A DNA stretch of 64,000 nt from Arthrobacter beigongshangensis (GCF_016820585.1 NZ_JADHDX010000010.1:1-64000); one strand, 5' to 3'; positions 1 to 8,386 are shown, numbered from the stretch's first letter. Notes: a model not told the origin generated them from the letters alone. A program made the numbers and translations.

Positions 1-118
1 TACTTGTTTACAAGTGTACCACTCCGAAGGTGTTTTATATTGTCTCATTAATTTAGGTTAGTCCAGAGTGATTCCGCGGTTTTTTTGCGCAAAGAGTGTG
101 TTCCCGCGCGCACAGAAA

Positions 119-142
119 AGCCCCGCGACAAGTTGCGAGGCT
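119..142 (-). terminator. Intrinsic terminator after the YjiH-family gene
   Basis: An imperfect GC-rich hairpin (one mismatch, loop near 130) is followed on the minus strand by TTTT. It lies 14 nt past the stop codon of the minus-strand gene. The plus strand also ends in a T run, so it may work in both directions. Confidence 0.7.
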
Positions 143-155
143 TTTTCGTATTTCA

Positions 156-1508
156 TTAAAATAGTAAGTGAGCAACCCCTGCAACGATTGGCAATGCAAT
201 CAATGTGCGTAACAAGAAAATAATTAGCAGGTCAAGGAAGTTAATCGGAATTTTGGTACCGAGAATCAATCCACCAACTTCTGACATATAGATTAGTTGG
301 ACGACAGAAATCGTCGCAATAACGAATAGTGTCAATTCCGATGTAATGACGCCATCTGCCAAAATAACTGGCAAGAACATATCCGCAAACCCAACAACCA
401 TTGTTTGTGCAGCTTCTTGTGCTTCTGGAATGCCGAGAACGGACAGAATCGGTTCGAACGGTTTCCCTAAAAATGTGAAGATGCTTGTGTATTCAGCAAG
501 AATAAGGGCAATTGTTCCGAACGCCATAACGACAGGCGCAACCCCAATCCACATATCGAATACATTTTTCATGCCGTCTTTGGCGACGTGGCCAAGGGAT
601 CGGTTTTTATCAGCCGTTTCAAGTGCTTTTTCAAGACCATGGCTAATGACATTGTATCCTTCAGGAAGCTTCTCCTCGTCGCCCGTAAATGGCCTTTCAT
701 CGATATACTCAACCTTCTTGCCAGCGAGTGGATAAATCCTTGGCATAATCACTGCAAGAACTAATCCTGTGAATACAACCGTTCCATAAAACGGCAGGAA
801 ATATTTAGACATGCCGACTGTATCAATAATAACGAGCGAAAACGTAATGGACACAACCGAGAAGGTCGTTCCAATAATCGCGGCTTCTTTTTTTGTATAG
901 AAACCATCTTCGTATTGTTTACTTGTCAATAAAACCCCGATTGTTCCATCCCCAATCCACGATGTTAGAGCATCAATGGAAGAACGACCTGGTAATTTGA
1001 ATACAGGACGCATAACTTTTACCATCATTGTTCCGAAAAACTCTAGTAGTCCGAAATTCAATAGTAGAGGTAATAATAATCCTGCAAATAAGAAAATAGT
1101 AAATAAGAATGAAACCAGCCCATCTGGTGCAAGAAGTAATCCGCCAGTGTTTTCATTCCAAACAGCTTCTGGTCCTACTTGGAATGTCACCATGATGGCG
1201 AATACTGCTCCCACAACACGAGTGATTGTCCAGAATGGTGATACTTTAAATAAATTCATAGTAAATGATGGCTTGGCGTGATCCGCTCTTACAAATAAGA
1301 ATAATAGCGATCCCAGTGCAGCGATGATAATAATAATCATAGCGGTCATTGGCATTGCAGGTTCAAGTGCGACTGACAAAATGTCTGCGAATTTGGCAAT
1401 CGGTACTTTCCAATCTTCTCCGAACTTTAACGGAATCATGAACAGAACGACCCCAAGAATTGATGGTATTAAAAAATAAAGCCATGTAGATAAAGAAAAC
1501 TTTTTCAT
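156..1508 (-). CDS. YjiH-family membrane protein with nucleoside-recognition (Gate) domains
   Basis: This is a polytopic inner-membrane protein of about 450 residues with roughly ten hydrophobic segments. The segment WIGDGTIGVLL and the C-terminal stretch around SEVGGLILGTKIPI are typical of YjiH/nucleoside-recognition (Gate) proteins. The family is thought to transport small metabolites, but the substrate is not known. I chose the ATG at 1508 because GGGGG at 1515-1519 then has normal spacing; the in-frame ATG at 1514 would touch it. A sigma-A-type promoter and an ARG-box-like operator lie directly upstream, so control by arginine through ArgR/AhrC is possible (inference). It is transcribed alone and ends at its own terminator. 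Confidence 0.75.
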   Translation of the reverse strand: MKKFSLSTWLYFLIPSILGVVLFMIPLKFGEDWKVPIAKFADILSVALEPAMPMTAMIIIIIAALGSLLFLFVRADHAKPSFTMNLFKVSPFWTITRVVGAVFAIMVTFQVGPEAVWNENTGGLLLAPDGLVSFLFTIFLFAGLLLPLLLNFGLLEFFGTMMVKVMRPVFKLPGRSSIDALTSWIGDGTIGVLLTSKQYEDGFYTKKEAAIIGTTFSVVSITFSLVIIDTVGMSKYFLPFYGTVVFTGLVLAVIMPRIYPLAGKKVEYIDERPFTGDEEKLPEGYNVISHGLEKALETADKNRSLGHVAKDGMKNVFDMWIGVAPVVMAFGTIALILAEYTSIFTFLGKPFEPILSVLGIPEAQEAAQTMVVGFADMFLPVILADGVITSELTLFVIATISVVQLIYMSEVGGLILGTKIPINFLDLLIIFLLRTLIALPIVAGVAHLLF

Positions 1509-1536
1509 ATGCATCCCCCAATGTATAACAAATCAA

Positions 1537-1589
1537 TATGTATAAAATGAATATTTATACATATTAACCTGTTTATTTTCCTTTGTAAA
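1537..1589 (-). promoter_or_regulatory. Sigma-A promoter with overlapping ARG-box-like inverted repeat
   Basis: On the minus strand TTTACA (1584-1589) is followed after 17 nt by TAATAT (1561-1566). A perfect 10-bp inverted repeat with a 7-nt spacer (1537-1546 and 1554-1563) overlaps the -10 box and the start site. Within it TGAATATTTATACA (1548-1561, plus strand) matches the ArgR consensus TGAATWWWWATTCA at all but one position. Such a site would repress. No second box with the usual 3-bp spacing is evident. Confidence 0.5.
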
Positions 1590-2011
1590 TAGAGTATATC
1601 TTATTTCTATTTTTCGGTCTATTCTTTATTATAAAAAAACCGTGGAAATGGGGATTTTAATTTTAAGTATCTAAATAAATCCACTAAGAATCGACTTTTT
1701 CAGAAGTCCTTTTTTTTAAAAAAGAGACTTAAAATGATTGAGGGACTATCAAAATGCTGATGCTATCATTGCAGTTTGATAGTCAGAGTAGTAATGTAAA
1801 CGCTTTAAAACAGTTGGTTTTCATTAGTTATTGGACACGACTAGCTTTTAAAAAATAGAATGTGGGGATGTGGAGATATTATAGACTGTATATATACAGA
1901 AGAAATTTTACAATGGATGAATATGTATGCGATAAATGTACTATTAATTCATAAAATATGCAATTTTGTTATGAAAAAGTAATATGAAGATTCCTATTTA
2001 TTGATAAATAA
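1590..2011. other. Non-coding stretch between YjiH-family gene and bshB2
   Basis: This AT-rich stretch lies upstream of the YjiH-family gene and downstream of bshB2. It holds a perfect 10-bp inverted repeat (1744-1753 and 1775-1784) with no T run. A cre-like site with one mismatch lies at 1794-1809, and a 14-bp perfect palindrome CTGTATATATACAG at 1886-1899. A 40-codon ORF at 1860-1982 has no clear ribosome binding site and I do not call it. Confidence 0.5.
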
Positions 2012-2047
2012 AAGAAGTTCAGAAGGCTATCTCCCTCTGAACTTCTT
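2012..2047 (-). terminator. Terminator of the yojF-bshB2 operon
   Basis: An 11-bp perfect stem (2012-2022 with 2037-2047) with a 14-nt loop lies 45 nt after the bshB2 stop codon. On the minus strand it is followed by TTTATTTATC. Confidence 0.7.
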
Positions 2048-2091
2048 CATTAATAAGGTATAGATGTCTTTTGTAATTGAGTGACTTGTTG

Positions 2092-2775
2092 TTACTCGAA
2101 ATCCTTTTGCCAATTGTACGTATAGAAACGTTCATTATTGAGCCATTTTAACGCGTCAGGATCTTGTGCAGCCAATTTCTCTTCCATTTCTTTCATCATC
2201 CAAACTGTTTGCGATGCATGAGCGTTCAGCGTAGCAATTTTTTTGTCACTGACAGCTGATACGTCGTGAATCACATCTGGTTCGCCAAGCACTTCAACTG
2301 TATTATTTGAAAAAGCGATTGTATAGACGATAGGGCGCTCGGTTTCAGCAATGCGTCTCACAGCACGAATGACTGCGCGTGCAGATGCATCATGGTCAGG
2401 ATGAACGGACAAACCGGGATAGAACGAAATAATGAGCGAAGGATTCGTTTCTTCGATTAAATCGGTCATCAGTTGAATCATTTTTTCATCATCTTCAAAT
2501 TCAATTGTCTTGTCGCGCAATCCCATCATACGTAAGTCGTCGAGTCCCATCGCTTCACAAGCTTTTTGGAGTTCACCTTTACGAATTTGTGGCAACGTTT
2601 CACGGTTGGCGAATGGTGGGTTACCGAAGTTCCGTCCCATCTCACCAAGTGTTAGACATGCATAGGTGACGGGAACGCCCATCTCTCGGTACGATGCAAT
2701 TGTGCCGGACACACCGAAAGCTTCATCATCCGGATGAGGGAATACAACGAGTACGTGACGTTCTTTTTTTATCAT
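2092..2775 (-). CDS. bshB2: Bacillithiol biosynthesis N-acetyl-D-glucosaminyl-malate deacetylase BshB2
   Basis: This is a zinc-dependent deacetylase of the PIG-L/LmbE family. It removes the acetyl group from GlcNAc-malate in the second step of bacillithiol synthesis, in the cytoplasm. The N-terminal motif HPDDE and the later HPDHD supply the zinc-binding and catalytic residues. The length of 227 residues is normal. The ATG at 2775 is preceded by AAGGAGG at good spacing; a TTG codon just before it is not used. yojF lies immediately upstream with its stop 11 nt away, the same pair as B. subtilis yojF-yojG (bshB2). A second deacetylase gene, bshB1, would be expected elsewhere in the genome. Confidence 0.92.
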   Translation of the reverse strand: MIKKERHVLVVFPHPDDEAFGVSGTIASYREMGVPVTYACLTLGEMGRNFGNPPFANRETLPQIRKGELQKACEAMGLDDLRMMGLRDKTIEFEDDEKMIQLMTDLIEETNPSLIISFYPGLSVHPDHDASARAVIRAVRRIAETERPIVYTIAFSNNTVEVLGEPDVIHDVSAVSDKKIATLNAHASQTVWMMKEMEEKLAAQDPDALKWLNNERFYTYNWQKDFE

Positions 2776-2788
2776 CAAAAAGGCCTCC

Positions 2789-3139
2789 TTAATATGTGAA
2801 CGGTGTCTCGCTTATTTCAAGCGCGACCGCAAGCTTTCCTTCTGGATCAAGCCCAGCCATTAGTAGTCTACCGTGTTCGTCGAGCTTATAATGCGTAATA
2901 CCTTGTGCGTAAATCCAACCAGATGGTAGTTTTAAACCGATTCGATGTGGCGATTCACCGGTGACTTTCCCCAATTCGAATTTAACAACGACATTACGAA
3001 TAAATGCACCCACATTAAAAAAACCTTCATTGAAATGAGAGGCATATGAGCCATTTGTTGTTTCAAGATGAATGTAGACATCTTTATTGGCGAAGGAAGT
3101 GATAAGTTCCTGTAAATGAATTTGTTTTACTATTTCCAT
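2789..3139 (-). CDS. yojF: YojF family protein (DUF1806)
   Basis: This small cytoplasmic protein of 116 residues belongs to the DUF1806/YojF family. It has no assigned biochemical role but is almost always found beside bshB2, which suggests a part in bacillithiol metabolism (inference from neighbourhood). The ATG at 3139 follows GAGGAGGA at the right distance. The 13 codons upstream in frame are therefore not part of the protein. It is the first gene of the yojF-bshB2 operon. Array A of 21-nt repeats begins 126 bp upstream of it. Confidence 0.88.
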   Translation of the reverse strand: MEIVKQIHLQELITSFANKDVYIHLETTNGSYASHFNEGFFNVGAFIRNVVVKFELGKVTGESPHRIGLKLPSGWIYAQGITHYKLDEHGRLLMAGLDPEGKLAVALEISETPFTY

Positions 3140-3264
3140 AAATAATCCTCCTCGTACACTGTAACTGTGCTTCTTCACTAGTATATAGAAAAGAAGTATT
3201 GAATGCGATTGACGCGGCTTGGCGAGAGGGAGGAGAGTTCAACTGATTATCTGGTTATGCGGAA

Positions 3265-3656
3265 GTGTCCAAGGAAAAGTAACAAGTGTGCAACTAAATC
3301 TTAGGAGTGTCCAACCAAAGTGGGAAAGAGTGCAACCAAGCTGAGAGTGTGCAACCAAATCTGAGAAGTGTCCAACGAAAATAGGAAAGTGTGCAACCAA
3401 GCTGAAAGTGTCCAACGAAAAGTGGAAAGTCTCCAACGAAACCAGTGAAGTGTGCAACGAAATCGGAAAAGTGTCCAACGAAGCAGAAAGTGTCCAACAA
3501 AAAAGTGGAAAGTTTCCAACGAAACCAGTGAAGTGTGCAACGAAATCGGGAAAGTGTCCAACGAAGCAGAAAGTGTCCAACCAAAAGTGAAAAGTCTCCA
3601 ACGAAATCGGGCAAGTGTCCAACGAAAAGTGAAATGACTCCAACGAAAAAACGCCA
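3265..3656 (-). repeat. Array A: 19 tandem units of 19-22 nt, core GTTGGACACTT
   Basis: Nineteen units run end to end between pdxK and yojF. On the plus strand each begins GTGTCCAAC or GTGTGCAAC followed by GAAA or CAAA. Unit lengths are 21 nt (14 units), 19 nt (4) and 22 nt (1). The last 8-13 nt of each unit vary. Read in the direction of pdxK and yojF transcription the core is GTTGGACACTT. The last unit overlaps the pdxK terminator. Several apparent ORFs here arise only because 21 nt equals seven codons. Confidence 0.95.
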
Positions 3657-3681
3657 AGAGGATATTGCAAAATCCCCTGGC
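3648..3681 (-). terminator. Probable terminator of pdxK
   Basis: An imperfect hairpin pairs 3653-3663 with 3672-3681 and includes one bulge and one mismatch. On the minus strand it is followed by GTTTTTTCG. It lies just after the pdxK stop codon. Confidence 0.55.
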
Positions 3682-3695
3682 ATTTCTCTATTGTA

Positions 3696-4529
3696 TTACA
3701 CTTCAGTTGTCGTAATTGCTGGTGCGTCAAAACGGTTTTTTGCGCCGTGCATGACAGGTCCGACATATTCGTTTAGCTTCCAGCCGTTGGCAATTGCGGC
3801 GGAGACGAATTTTTTCGCTTCCAATACAGCTTCTTTCACTGCTAAACCATTTGCGAGATTCGCTGTGATGGCTGCTGCAAACGTACAGCCTGCACCGTGA
3901 TTATAATGTGTTGTAGTCTTTTCTGCTTCGAGCAGTGTGAACGTTGTACCATCGTAAAATAGGTCTACCGCTTTAGCATGCTCAAGCTGCTTGCCGCCTT
4001 TGATGACAACGTTACGAGCGCCTAGTGAATGGATTTTCGCCGCGACTGTTTTCATATCCTCAATCGTTTTAGGTGTTTTTGTTCCTGCAAGCTGTCCTGC
4101 TTCGAACAAGTTTGGTGTGACGATTTCTGCTTTTGGTAGAAGGAACTCCACCATTGCGCCAACTGTACCAGGGTTCAGTACTTCATCTTCGCCTTTGCAA
4201 ACCATAACTGGGTCGATGACAACATGGTCAAGACCGGACTCTGCAATCGCGCTACCCGCAATTTCAATGATTTCCTCCGTGCTAAGCATACCTGTTTTAA
4301 TAGCATCGATGCCTGTCGAAAGAGCTGTTTTAATTTGCGCCTTCAAGACATCAACAGGTAATGAATACACGCCGTGAGACCAGCTATTGTCTGGGTCCAT
4401 CGTGACGACGACAGTAACAGCCGTCATGCCATATGTTCCATGCTCCTGGAATGTTTTTAAATCGGCCTGAATTCCAGCACCGCCTGATGTATCGGAACCT
4501 GCGATTGTTAAAGTTTTTTTCAACGTCAT
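3696..4529 (-). CDS. pdxK: Pyridoxine kinase PdxK (ThiD-like ribokinase family)
   Basis: The product is a 277-residue ATP-dependent kinase of the ThiD/PdxK branch of the ribokinase fold. It would phosphorylate pyridoxine, pyridoxal or hydroxymethylpyrimidine. The N-terminal TIAGSDTSGGAGIQADLKT is the family signature. Near the C-terminus NHGAGCTFAAA supplies the anion hole and catalytic region, with a cysteine next to the expected site as in B. subtilis PdxK (YwdB). The neighbourhood of ung and ywd genes supports PdxK over ThiD. I start at the ATG at 4529, preceded by AAGGAGA; the 20 in-frame codons before it lie in the untranslated region. ThiD activity on HMP-phosphate cannot be excluded. 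Confidence 0.85.
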   Translation of the reverse strand: MTLKKTLTIAGSDTSGGAGIQADLKTFQEHGTYGMTAVTVVVTMDPDNSWSHGVYSLPVDVLKAQIKTALSTGIDAIKTGMLSTEEIIEIAGSAIAESGLDHVVIDPVMVCKGEDEVLNPGTVGAMVEFLLPKAEIVTPNLFEAGQLAGTKTPKTIEDMKTVAAKIHSLGARNVVIKGGKQLEHAKAVDLFYDGTTFTLLEAEKTTTHYNHGAGCTFAAAITANLANGLAVKEAVLEAKKFVSAAIANGWKLNEYVGPVMHGAKNRFDAPAITTTEV

Positions 4530-4591
4530 AATTGAAGTCTCCTTTTGTTTGGAATGAATTATGAATGTAATCTTATCAAATAACTCCAAAA

Positions 4592-4858
4592 TTACAAAGG
4601 TGGAATGTCTTCAGCAGTCATCATTTTAATAATGGAATACGTGAGAAGCATTGCAATCAGGAATACCACGACAGCACTTATGAAATGGGTGTTTATCATC
4701 AGCCCGACAGCAAGTGCGACAAGCACGAGGATTCCACTACCAAACAGAATAAGGAAAATAACGAGCCCGATATTTTTAGAGCGTTCAGGTATGTTTTCGC
4801 TTTGCTTTGCAGCAGCTGCTATTTTTTTGATTTTTTCTCGTAATTGTATATCTGCCAT
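4592..4858 (-). CDS. Small two-helix membrane protein, function unknown
   Basis: This 88-residue protein has a charged N-terminal section of about 35 residues and then two hydrophobic segments near residues 32-53 and 57-76. The C-terminus is short and acidic. I do not recognise a family. GGGAGAG lies 5-10 nt before the ATG at 4858, which is a better fit than the ATG six bases upstream. It is followed 62 nt later by pdxK on the same strand, so the two may form an operon. It is divergent from the DUF4230 gene. Confidence 0.65.
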   Translation of the reverse strand: MADIQLREKIKKIAAAAKQSENIPERSKNIGLVIFLILFGSGILVLVALAVGLMINTHFISAVVVFLIAMLLTYSIIKMMTAEDIPPL

Positions 4859-4919
4859 ATGCATCTCTCCCTCAGACAATCGTACCATGTCTTTCTAGTT
4901 GTTTGCACCGCAACTTTCC

Positions 4920-4925
4920 TATAAT
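4920..4925 (+). promoter_or_regulatory. Probable -10 box for the DUF4230-ung operon
   Basis: A perfect TATAAT lies 47 bp upstream of the chosen start of the DUF4230 gene. The region 18 nt before it (TAGTTG) is a weak -35 box. Confidence 0.45.
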
Positions 4926-4971
4926 GTAAACGTATAAGATAGTGTCGAAAGAAGTGGAAAAGAGGGATGAT

Positions 4972-5739
4972 ATGAAAAAAGGAAAGAAAACGGATGATAG
5001 AGAGCAGTTGTTAAAAGAATTACAAGCTGCTCAAAAGGAATCAGCGGTGACGGTGGATGAAGTCAGTGACCGACCATTTGGCTTTTGGCGGGCTGGGAAA
5101 CTATTCTTTTCAGTATGGAAAAAATCATTTATAGTCATCGCGTTGCTGATTATATTACTCATTGTCAGTTTACCGTTTATCACATTTTTTATACTTAAAC
5201 AAGGTAGCACATATACGGAACAGAAGGGTGCGTTTTTAGAGCAAATCCAAGAATTGAACGAGCTTGCCACAGCGGAGGCTTATACGAAAGTCATTCTTGA
5301 GCGCGAAGATAATAAGTTGTTTGGACAAAGCATCGGACTTAATTTGCCAGGCACGAAACGCCAGCTGCTAGTTGTCATTCCGGGATCCGTAAAGGCGGGC
5401 GTCAACATGTCTGGTTTGACAGAAAAAGATGTTGTGATTGATGAAGAGAATAAAACGGCCAAGCTGACATTACCGCCTGCAACTTTTTTAGGTGGGGCAG
5501 AAATTTATTTTGATAAAGTAGAAGTATACTCCTATGAAGGGCTTTTCCGTGAAAAAGCGGATATCAAAGAGGGCTATGAGATTGCTGAGGAAGCGAAAGA
5601 GCTGATATTGGAAGAAACGGTGGGACAAGGCGTGCTAACGATGGCGCAACAGAATGCCGAAAAGACGCTGCGGGAAATGTTTTCATTCGCAGGGTATGAT
5701 GTGACAATTGAGTTTAAGGACAAGATGAATGATGAATAA
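4972..5739 (+). CDS. DUF4230 domain membrane-anchored protein
   Basis: The protein has 255 residues. A lysine-rich cytoplasmic N-terminus of about 50 residues is followed by one membrane helix near residues 53-76, and then an extracytoplasmic DUF4230 domain. The phrase [13 protein letters not shown] and the following charged strand pattern are typical of DUF4230. No enzymatic role is known. The ATG at 4972 has GAGGG five bases before it; a GTG at 4942 is in frame but lacks a ribosome site. The stop codon overlaps the start of ung, so the two are probably translationally coupled. Confidence 0.75.
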   Translation: MKKGKKTDDREQLLKELQAAQKESAVTVDEVSDRPFGFWRAGKLFFSVWKKSFIVIALLIILLIVSLPFITFFILKQGSTYTEQKGAFLEQIQELNELATAEAYTKVILEREDNKLFGQSIGLNLPGTKRQLLVVIPGSVKAGVNMSGLTEKDVVIDEENKTAKLTLPPATFLGGAEIYFDKVEVYSYEGLFREKADIKEGYEIAEEAKELILEETVGQGVLTMAQQNAEKTLREMFSFAGYDVTIEFKDKMNDE

Positions 5740-6418
5740 AAAGATTTTCGGTAATGACTGGGATACAGTGTTGCAGGAAGAATTTACGAAACCGTATTAT
5801 GTGAAGTTGCAACAATTTCTTGAAAAAGAATATGAAAAGCAAACGATTTATCCACAAATGGATGATGTTTGGACGGCTTTTCAATACACACTGTTCAATG
5901 AGGTGAAGGTTGTCATTTTAGGACAAGATCCGTATCACGGACCTGGACAAGCGCATGGGTTGAGCTTTTCTGTGCAGCCAGGCGTGAAAATTCCGCCAAG
6001 TTTGCGCAATATGTTTAAGGAGCTGTCGGCAGATATTGGTTGTGCGATTCCCGAAAGTGGAACGTTGACTGGCTGGGCGCAGCAAGGTGTACTCATGCTG
6101 AATACGGTGTTGACCGTGCAGCAAGGACAAGCTCATTCACATCGTAAGCAGGGGTGGGAAACATTTACGGATGGGGTCATTCGGAAGTTGTCAGAACGAG
6201 AAAAGCCGATTGTGTTCGTTTTATGGGGGCGCCCTGCACAGGAGAAGAAAAAGCTGATTGATTTATCACGACATGCGGTAATCGAATCGGTTCATCCCAG
6301 CCCACTTAGCGCAAGTCGTGGATTTCTTGGCAGTCGTCCGTATTCGGCGACTAATGAGATTTTAAAGTCGTGGGATGAAGGGATGATTGATTGGAGTAGA
6401 ACGGGTGGAGTGCTTTAA
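5729..6418 (+). CDS. ung: Uracil-DNA glycosylase, family 1
   Basis: Ung removes uracil from DNA and starts base-excision repair. The catalytic water-activating loop [13 protein letters not shown] (Asp67) and the minor-groove loop [11 protein letters not shown] are both present. LMLNTVLTV and FVLWG are further family landmarks. The length of 229 residues is usual. Translation begins at the ATG at 5729, eight bases after AAGGA; this overlaps the last codons of the DUF4230 gene. B. subtilis ung (ywdG) sits in the same neighbourhood. Confidence 0.97.
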   Translation: MMNKKIFGNDWDTVLQEEFTKPYYVKLQQFLEKEYEKQTIYPQMDDVWTAFQYTLFNEVKVVILGQDPYHGPGQAHGLSFSVQPGVKIPPSLRNMFKELSADIGCAIPESGTLTGWAQQGVLMLNTVLTVQQGQAHSHRKQGWETFTDGVIRKLSEREKPIVFVLWGRPAQEKKKLIDLSRHAVIESVHPSPLSASRGFLGSRPYSATNEILKSWDEGMIDWSRTGGVL

Positions 6419-6465
6419 TTTACACGTCTACCGTGATAAAGTGGAAATGAATAGAGGTGACCGAA

Positions 6466-6642
6466 ATGGCTGTCAATTGTTTTCAATGCCAGCATTTCTT
6501 TGTAACTTGGGACCGGCGAAATCCGCGTGGATGTAAGGCGTACGAGTTCAAAACACGGGAATTGCCGTCGGTCGTCGTGAAGCGATCATCTGGCATGGAT
6601 TGTTTGAAATTTTTACAAAAGAAGGGGGATGTGAAACGGTGA
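6466..6642 (+). CDS. Small four-cysteine protein, possible zinc-binding
   Basis: This 58-residue protein has a CxxC pair at its N-terminus (NCFQCQHFF) and two more cysteines (GCKAYEF, MDCLKF), an arrangement suited to one zinc ion. I do not recognise a function. GAGGTG seven bases upstream supports the ATG at 6466. It lies between ung and ywdI, and its stop codon overlaps the GTG start of ywdI by four bases, so the small genes form one operon with ung. Confidence 0.75.
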   Translation: MAVNCFQCQHFFVTWDRRNPRGCKAYEFKTRELPSVVVKRSSGMDCLKFLQKKGDVKR

Positions 6643-6902
6643 TTTCATATGACCGCATCATCTCAGAAATGGAACGCCAATTGGGCGTGGCGAAGCGTGC
6701 AATTGATGAGCGCACCATGCGTGAGGCTTTGTCGGCAATTAGGTCACTCTGTGAAGTTGCGATTGGCGAAAATAGTGCTAGGCAAGAAGAGAAGATTGTC
6801 CCGAAAACGATTATAGCACCCGATGTACAGTCCATATCTTCATTAGAAGGAAAGCCGCTTGTGGAAGATGATGCAAACGGTGGCTCGTTATTTGATTTTT
6901 GA
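6639..6902 (+). CDS. ywdI: YwdI family protein
   Basis: This short cytoplasmic protein of 87 residues resembles B. subtilis YwdI, which lies next to ung in that genome too. The first 50 residues look helical and the C-terminus is acidic and probably disordered, ending in SLFDF. The function is unknown. The GTG at 6639 follows GAAGGGGGA and overlaps the preceding stop codon in the form GTGA. The longer in-frame reading from 6600 lies inside the previous gene and is not supported. Confidence 0.75.
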   Translation: MISYDRIISEMERQLGVAKRAIDERTMREALSAIRSLCEVAIGENSARQEEKIVPKTIIAPDVQSISSLEGKPLVEDDANGGSLFDF

Positions 6903-6933
6903 TTGATTCATAACAAGAAAGTAGGAAAAAACA

Positions 6934-7314
6934 ATGCCATTTTTCATTATCGCAGGTGCTGTCAACGCAGCAATTGCTGTCGCGCTCGGTGCGTTTGGTG
7001 CACACGCACTAAAGGAAAAGCTCTCTGAACATTATTTAGCTATTTGGGAAACGGCTGTCCAGTATCAAATGTTTCATGCAATTGGACTGCTTGCTGTCGG
7101 AATCCTCATGAGCTCATCGCTGCTCGGCGCATCGACACAGTTAACATGGGCGGGTTATTTACTGCTTGCAGGCATCATCATATTCTCAGGTAGCTTATAT
7201 GTATTGAGTCTATCAGGAATCGGTATACTCGGCGCTATCACGCCAATTGGCGGCGTTGCATTCATCGCAGGTTGGATTATGTTGATAATCGCAGCGGTTA
7301 AATATACAAACTAA
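6934..7314 (+). CDS. ywdK: DUF423 family membrane protein (YwdK-like)
   Basis: The protein of 126 residues has four predicted membrane helices. The N-terminal sequence ALGAFGAHALK, followed by WETAVQYQMFHA, is the hallmark of DUF423/YwdK proteins. Their role is unknown. The ATG at 6934 follows GTAGGA. It is the last gene of the ung group and is followed by a strong terminator. Confidence 0.88.
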   Translation: MPFFIIAGAVNAAIAVALGAFGAHALKEKLSEHYLAIWETAVQYQMFHAIGLLAVGILMSSSLLGASTQLTWAGYLLLAGIIIFSGSLYVLSLSGIGILGAITPIGGVAFIAGWIMLIIAAVKYTN

Positions 7315-7331
7315 TATTGAACAATGAACAC

Positions 7332-7373
7332 AAAAATCTTCCGTGAGCCCTACTAGGCAGACGGAAGATTTTT
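7332..7373 (+). terminator. Terminator after ywdK
   Basis: A 13-bp perfect stem (7332-7344 with 7361-7373) is flanked by A and T runs and so may work in both directions. Confidence 0.85.
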
Positions 7374-7377
7374 TATC

Positions 7378-7492
7378 TTCATTCGGCAGAAGACCCCAAC
7401 CTCTATAGGGGAGATGAATGCGGTTTTGTATCCCTATTCAGCAGGTGTCATAACACCTACCGGATCAAGATAAAGCCTCCGGCGTAATTGAT
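7378..7492. repeat. Structured intergenic element carrying GGCGTAATTGAT
   Basis: This stretch contains a hairpin near 7394-7411 (CCCC/GGGG), a second hairpin GGTGT-CATA-ACACC (7444-7457), and then AAGCCTCCGG followed by GGCGTAATTGAT (7481-7492). A degenerate copy of its right half is found at 39664-39727, before rpoE. It ends exactly at the gerQ stop codon. Confidence 0.6.
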
Positions 7493-7870
7493 TCAAGCTT
7501 GAGGGAAATAGTTTATTTTACCCGTAAACTCTGCGTAATCAAAATAAATCATAGGGAATAGGAATTCATGGCCGGTTGCTGTTTCGTTTAGGATGACGTG
7601 GTCGCGACCGGCAGCTACGACAGTTCCAACAATGCGTTTTGTATTCACGCCAGACTCTAGTGCATGTTCAAAGGAGAAATTAAAGATACCGGGTTGACCA
7701 ATGTTCAGCCGTAAAATGTTTTCGATGTATGACTGCTCGCGTGCGGGTGGCCCTGGGAGTGGCCCGACAGACATGCCAGGACTAGGAGGTCTTCCGCCGT
7801 TTGGAATTGTGACTGGTGGCGGTGTGATATGTTGATTTTGATAGGTAGGGTTCCAATAATATTGGACCAT
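7493..7870 (-). CDS. gerQ: Spore coat protein GerQ
   Basis: GerQ is a spore coat protein that is cross-linked by transglutaminase and is needed for CwlJ to localise to the coat. The 125-residue product has a proline/tyrosine-rich N-terminal half (YYWNPTYQNQ, then PPPVTIPNGGRPPSPG) and a conserved C-terminal domain with ESYIENILRLN-like and FDYAEFTGKI-like segments. The ATG at 7870 has AGGATGAAG upstream. It lies 34 nt downstream of cwlJ, the same operon as in B. subtilis, and should be made in the mother cell. Confidence 0.93.
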   Translation of the reverse strand: MVQYYWNPTYQNQHITPPPVTIPNGGRPPSPGMSVGPLPGPPAREQSYIENILRLNIGQPGIFNFSFEHALESGVNTKRIVGTVVAAGRDHVILNETATGHEFLFPMIYFDYAEFTGKINYFPQA

Positions 7871-7904
7871 TTCTTCATCCTTTCAGATTGTGATTTAGAT
7901 AGTT

Positions 7905-8324
7905 TTAAACGGTAGGGCAGTCTGCTACTGTCGGTGAAAAGAAACAGTGTGACTTAAATCTGCCAGTATTCCATTGGCCATACCATTGTGCGGGACATTC
8001 GCCGGCTGGCATGAAAAACCATAAGGACCGCTCGCCAGGGGTGAAGCGTTCCCCGTTAATCACTCGTCTTGCAAGATTTCTATCCATTTCGCGTGCTCGC
8101 TGATAAAAATAACTTTTTGTCGTCGCTTCAAAGCCGCCGGGACGCTGGAATACCATCTCTTCCAAATTACGAATGTCTCTGAAATCTAGACAATCTGCAA
8201 GTACACGGTTTACGCCAACATTACCGACCAAGAGCATTCCTAATTGACCATCGCCCTCTGCTTCCGCCCGCATGAGCCGTGCCAGCATATCCAATTGAGC
8301 CTCGTTATATTTTACCACCGCCAC
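7905..8324 (-). CDS. cwlJ: Cell wall hydrolase CwlJ (spore cortex lytic)
   Basis: CwlJ breaks down cortex peptidoglycan during germination, activated by Ca-dipicolinate. The 139-residue product has the hydrolase_2 (SleB/CwlJ) pattern: RLMRAEAEGDGQLGML with the catalytic glutamate, GNVGVNRV, and a late FF..GECP..WYGQ segment. I start at GTG 8324, which gives MAVVKY as in B. subtilis CwlJ and has AAGGGGG upstream. The 14 in-frame codons before it lack support. A CATACACT box on the minus strand (8353-8360) matches the sigma-E -10 consensus and fits mother-cell expression (inference). Confidence 0.93.
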   Translation of the reverse strand: MAVVKYNEAQLDMLARLMRAEAEGDGQLGMLLVGNVGVNRVLADCLDFRDIRNLEEMVFQRPGGFEATTKSYFYQRAREMDRNLARRVINGERFTPGERSLWFFMPAGECPAQWYGQWNTGRFKSHCFFSPTVADCPTV

Positions 8325-8386
8325 GAAATAACCCCCTTGGGGAATCATATGCAGTGTATGCCTCATAAATGCCTACTGACAGAAAA

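Noticed and set aside
1860-1982. ORF of 40 codons beginning ATGTGGGGA
   Set aside because: No ribosome binding site at proper distance, and no recognisable features.
3265-3656. A CRISPR array
   Set aside because: Units are 21 nt end to end, with no 24-40-nt repeats separated by unique spacers of similar size, and no cas genes are in the window.
3239-3766. Several ORFs of 60-175 codons on both strands within array A
   Set aside because: They follow from the 21-nt period, which equals seven codons. The 19- and 22-nt units shift the frame, products are low-complexity, and no ribosome site is present.
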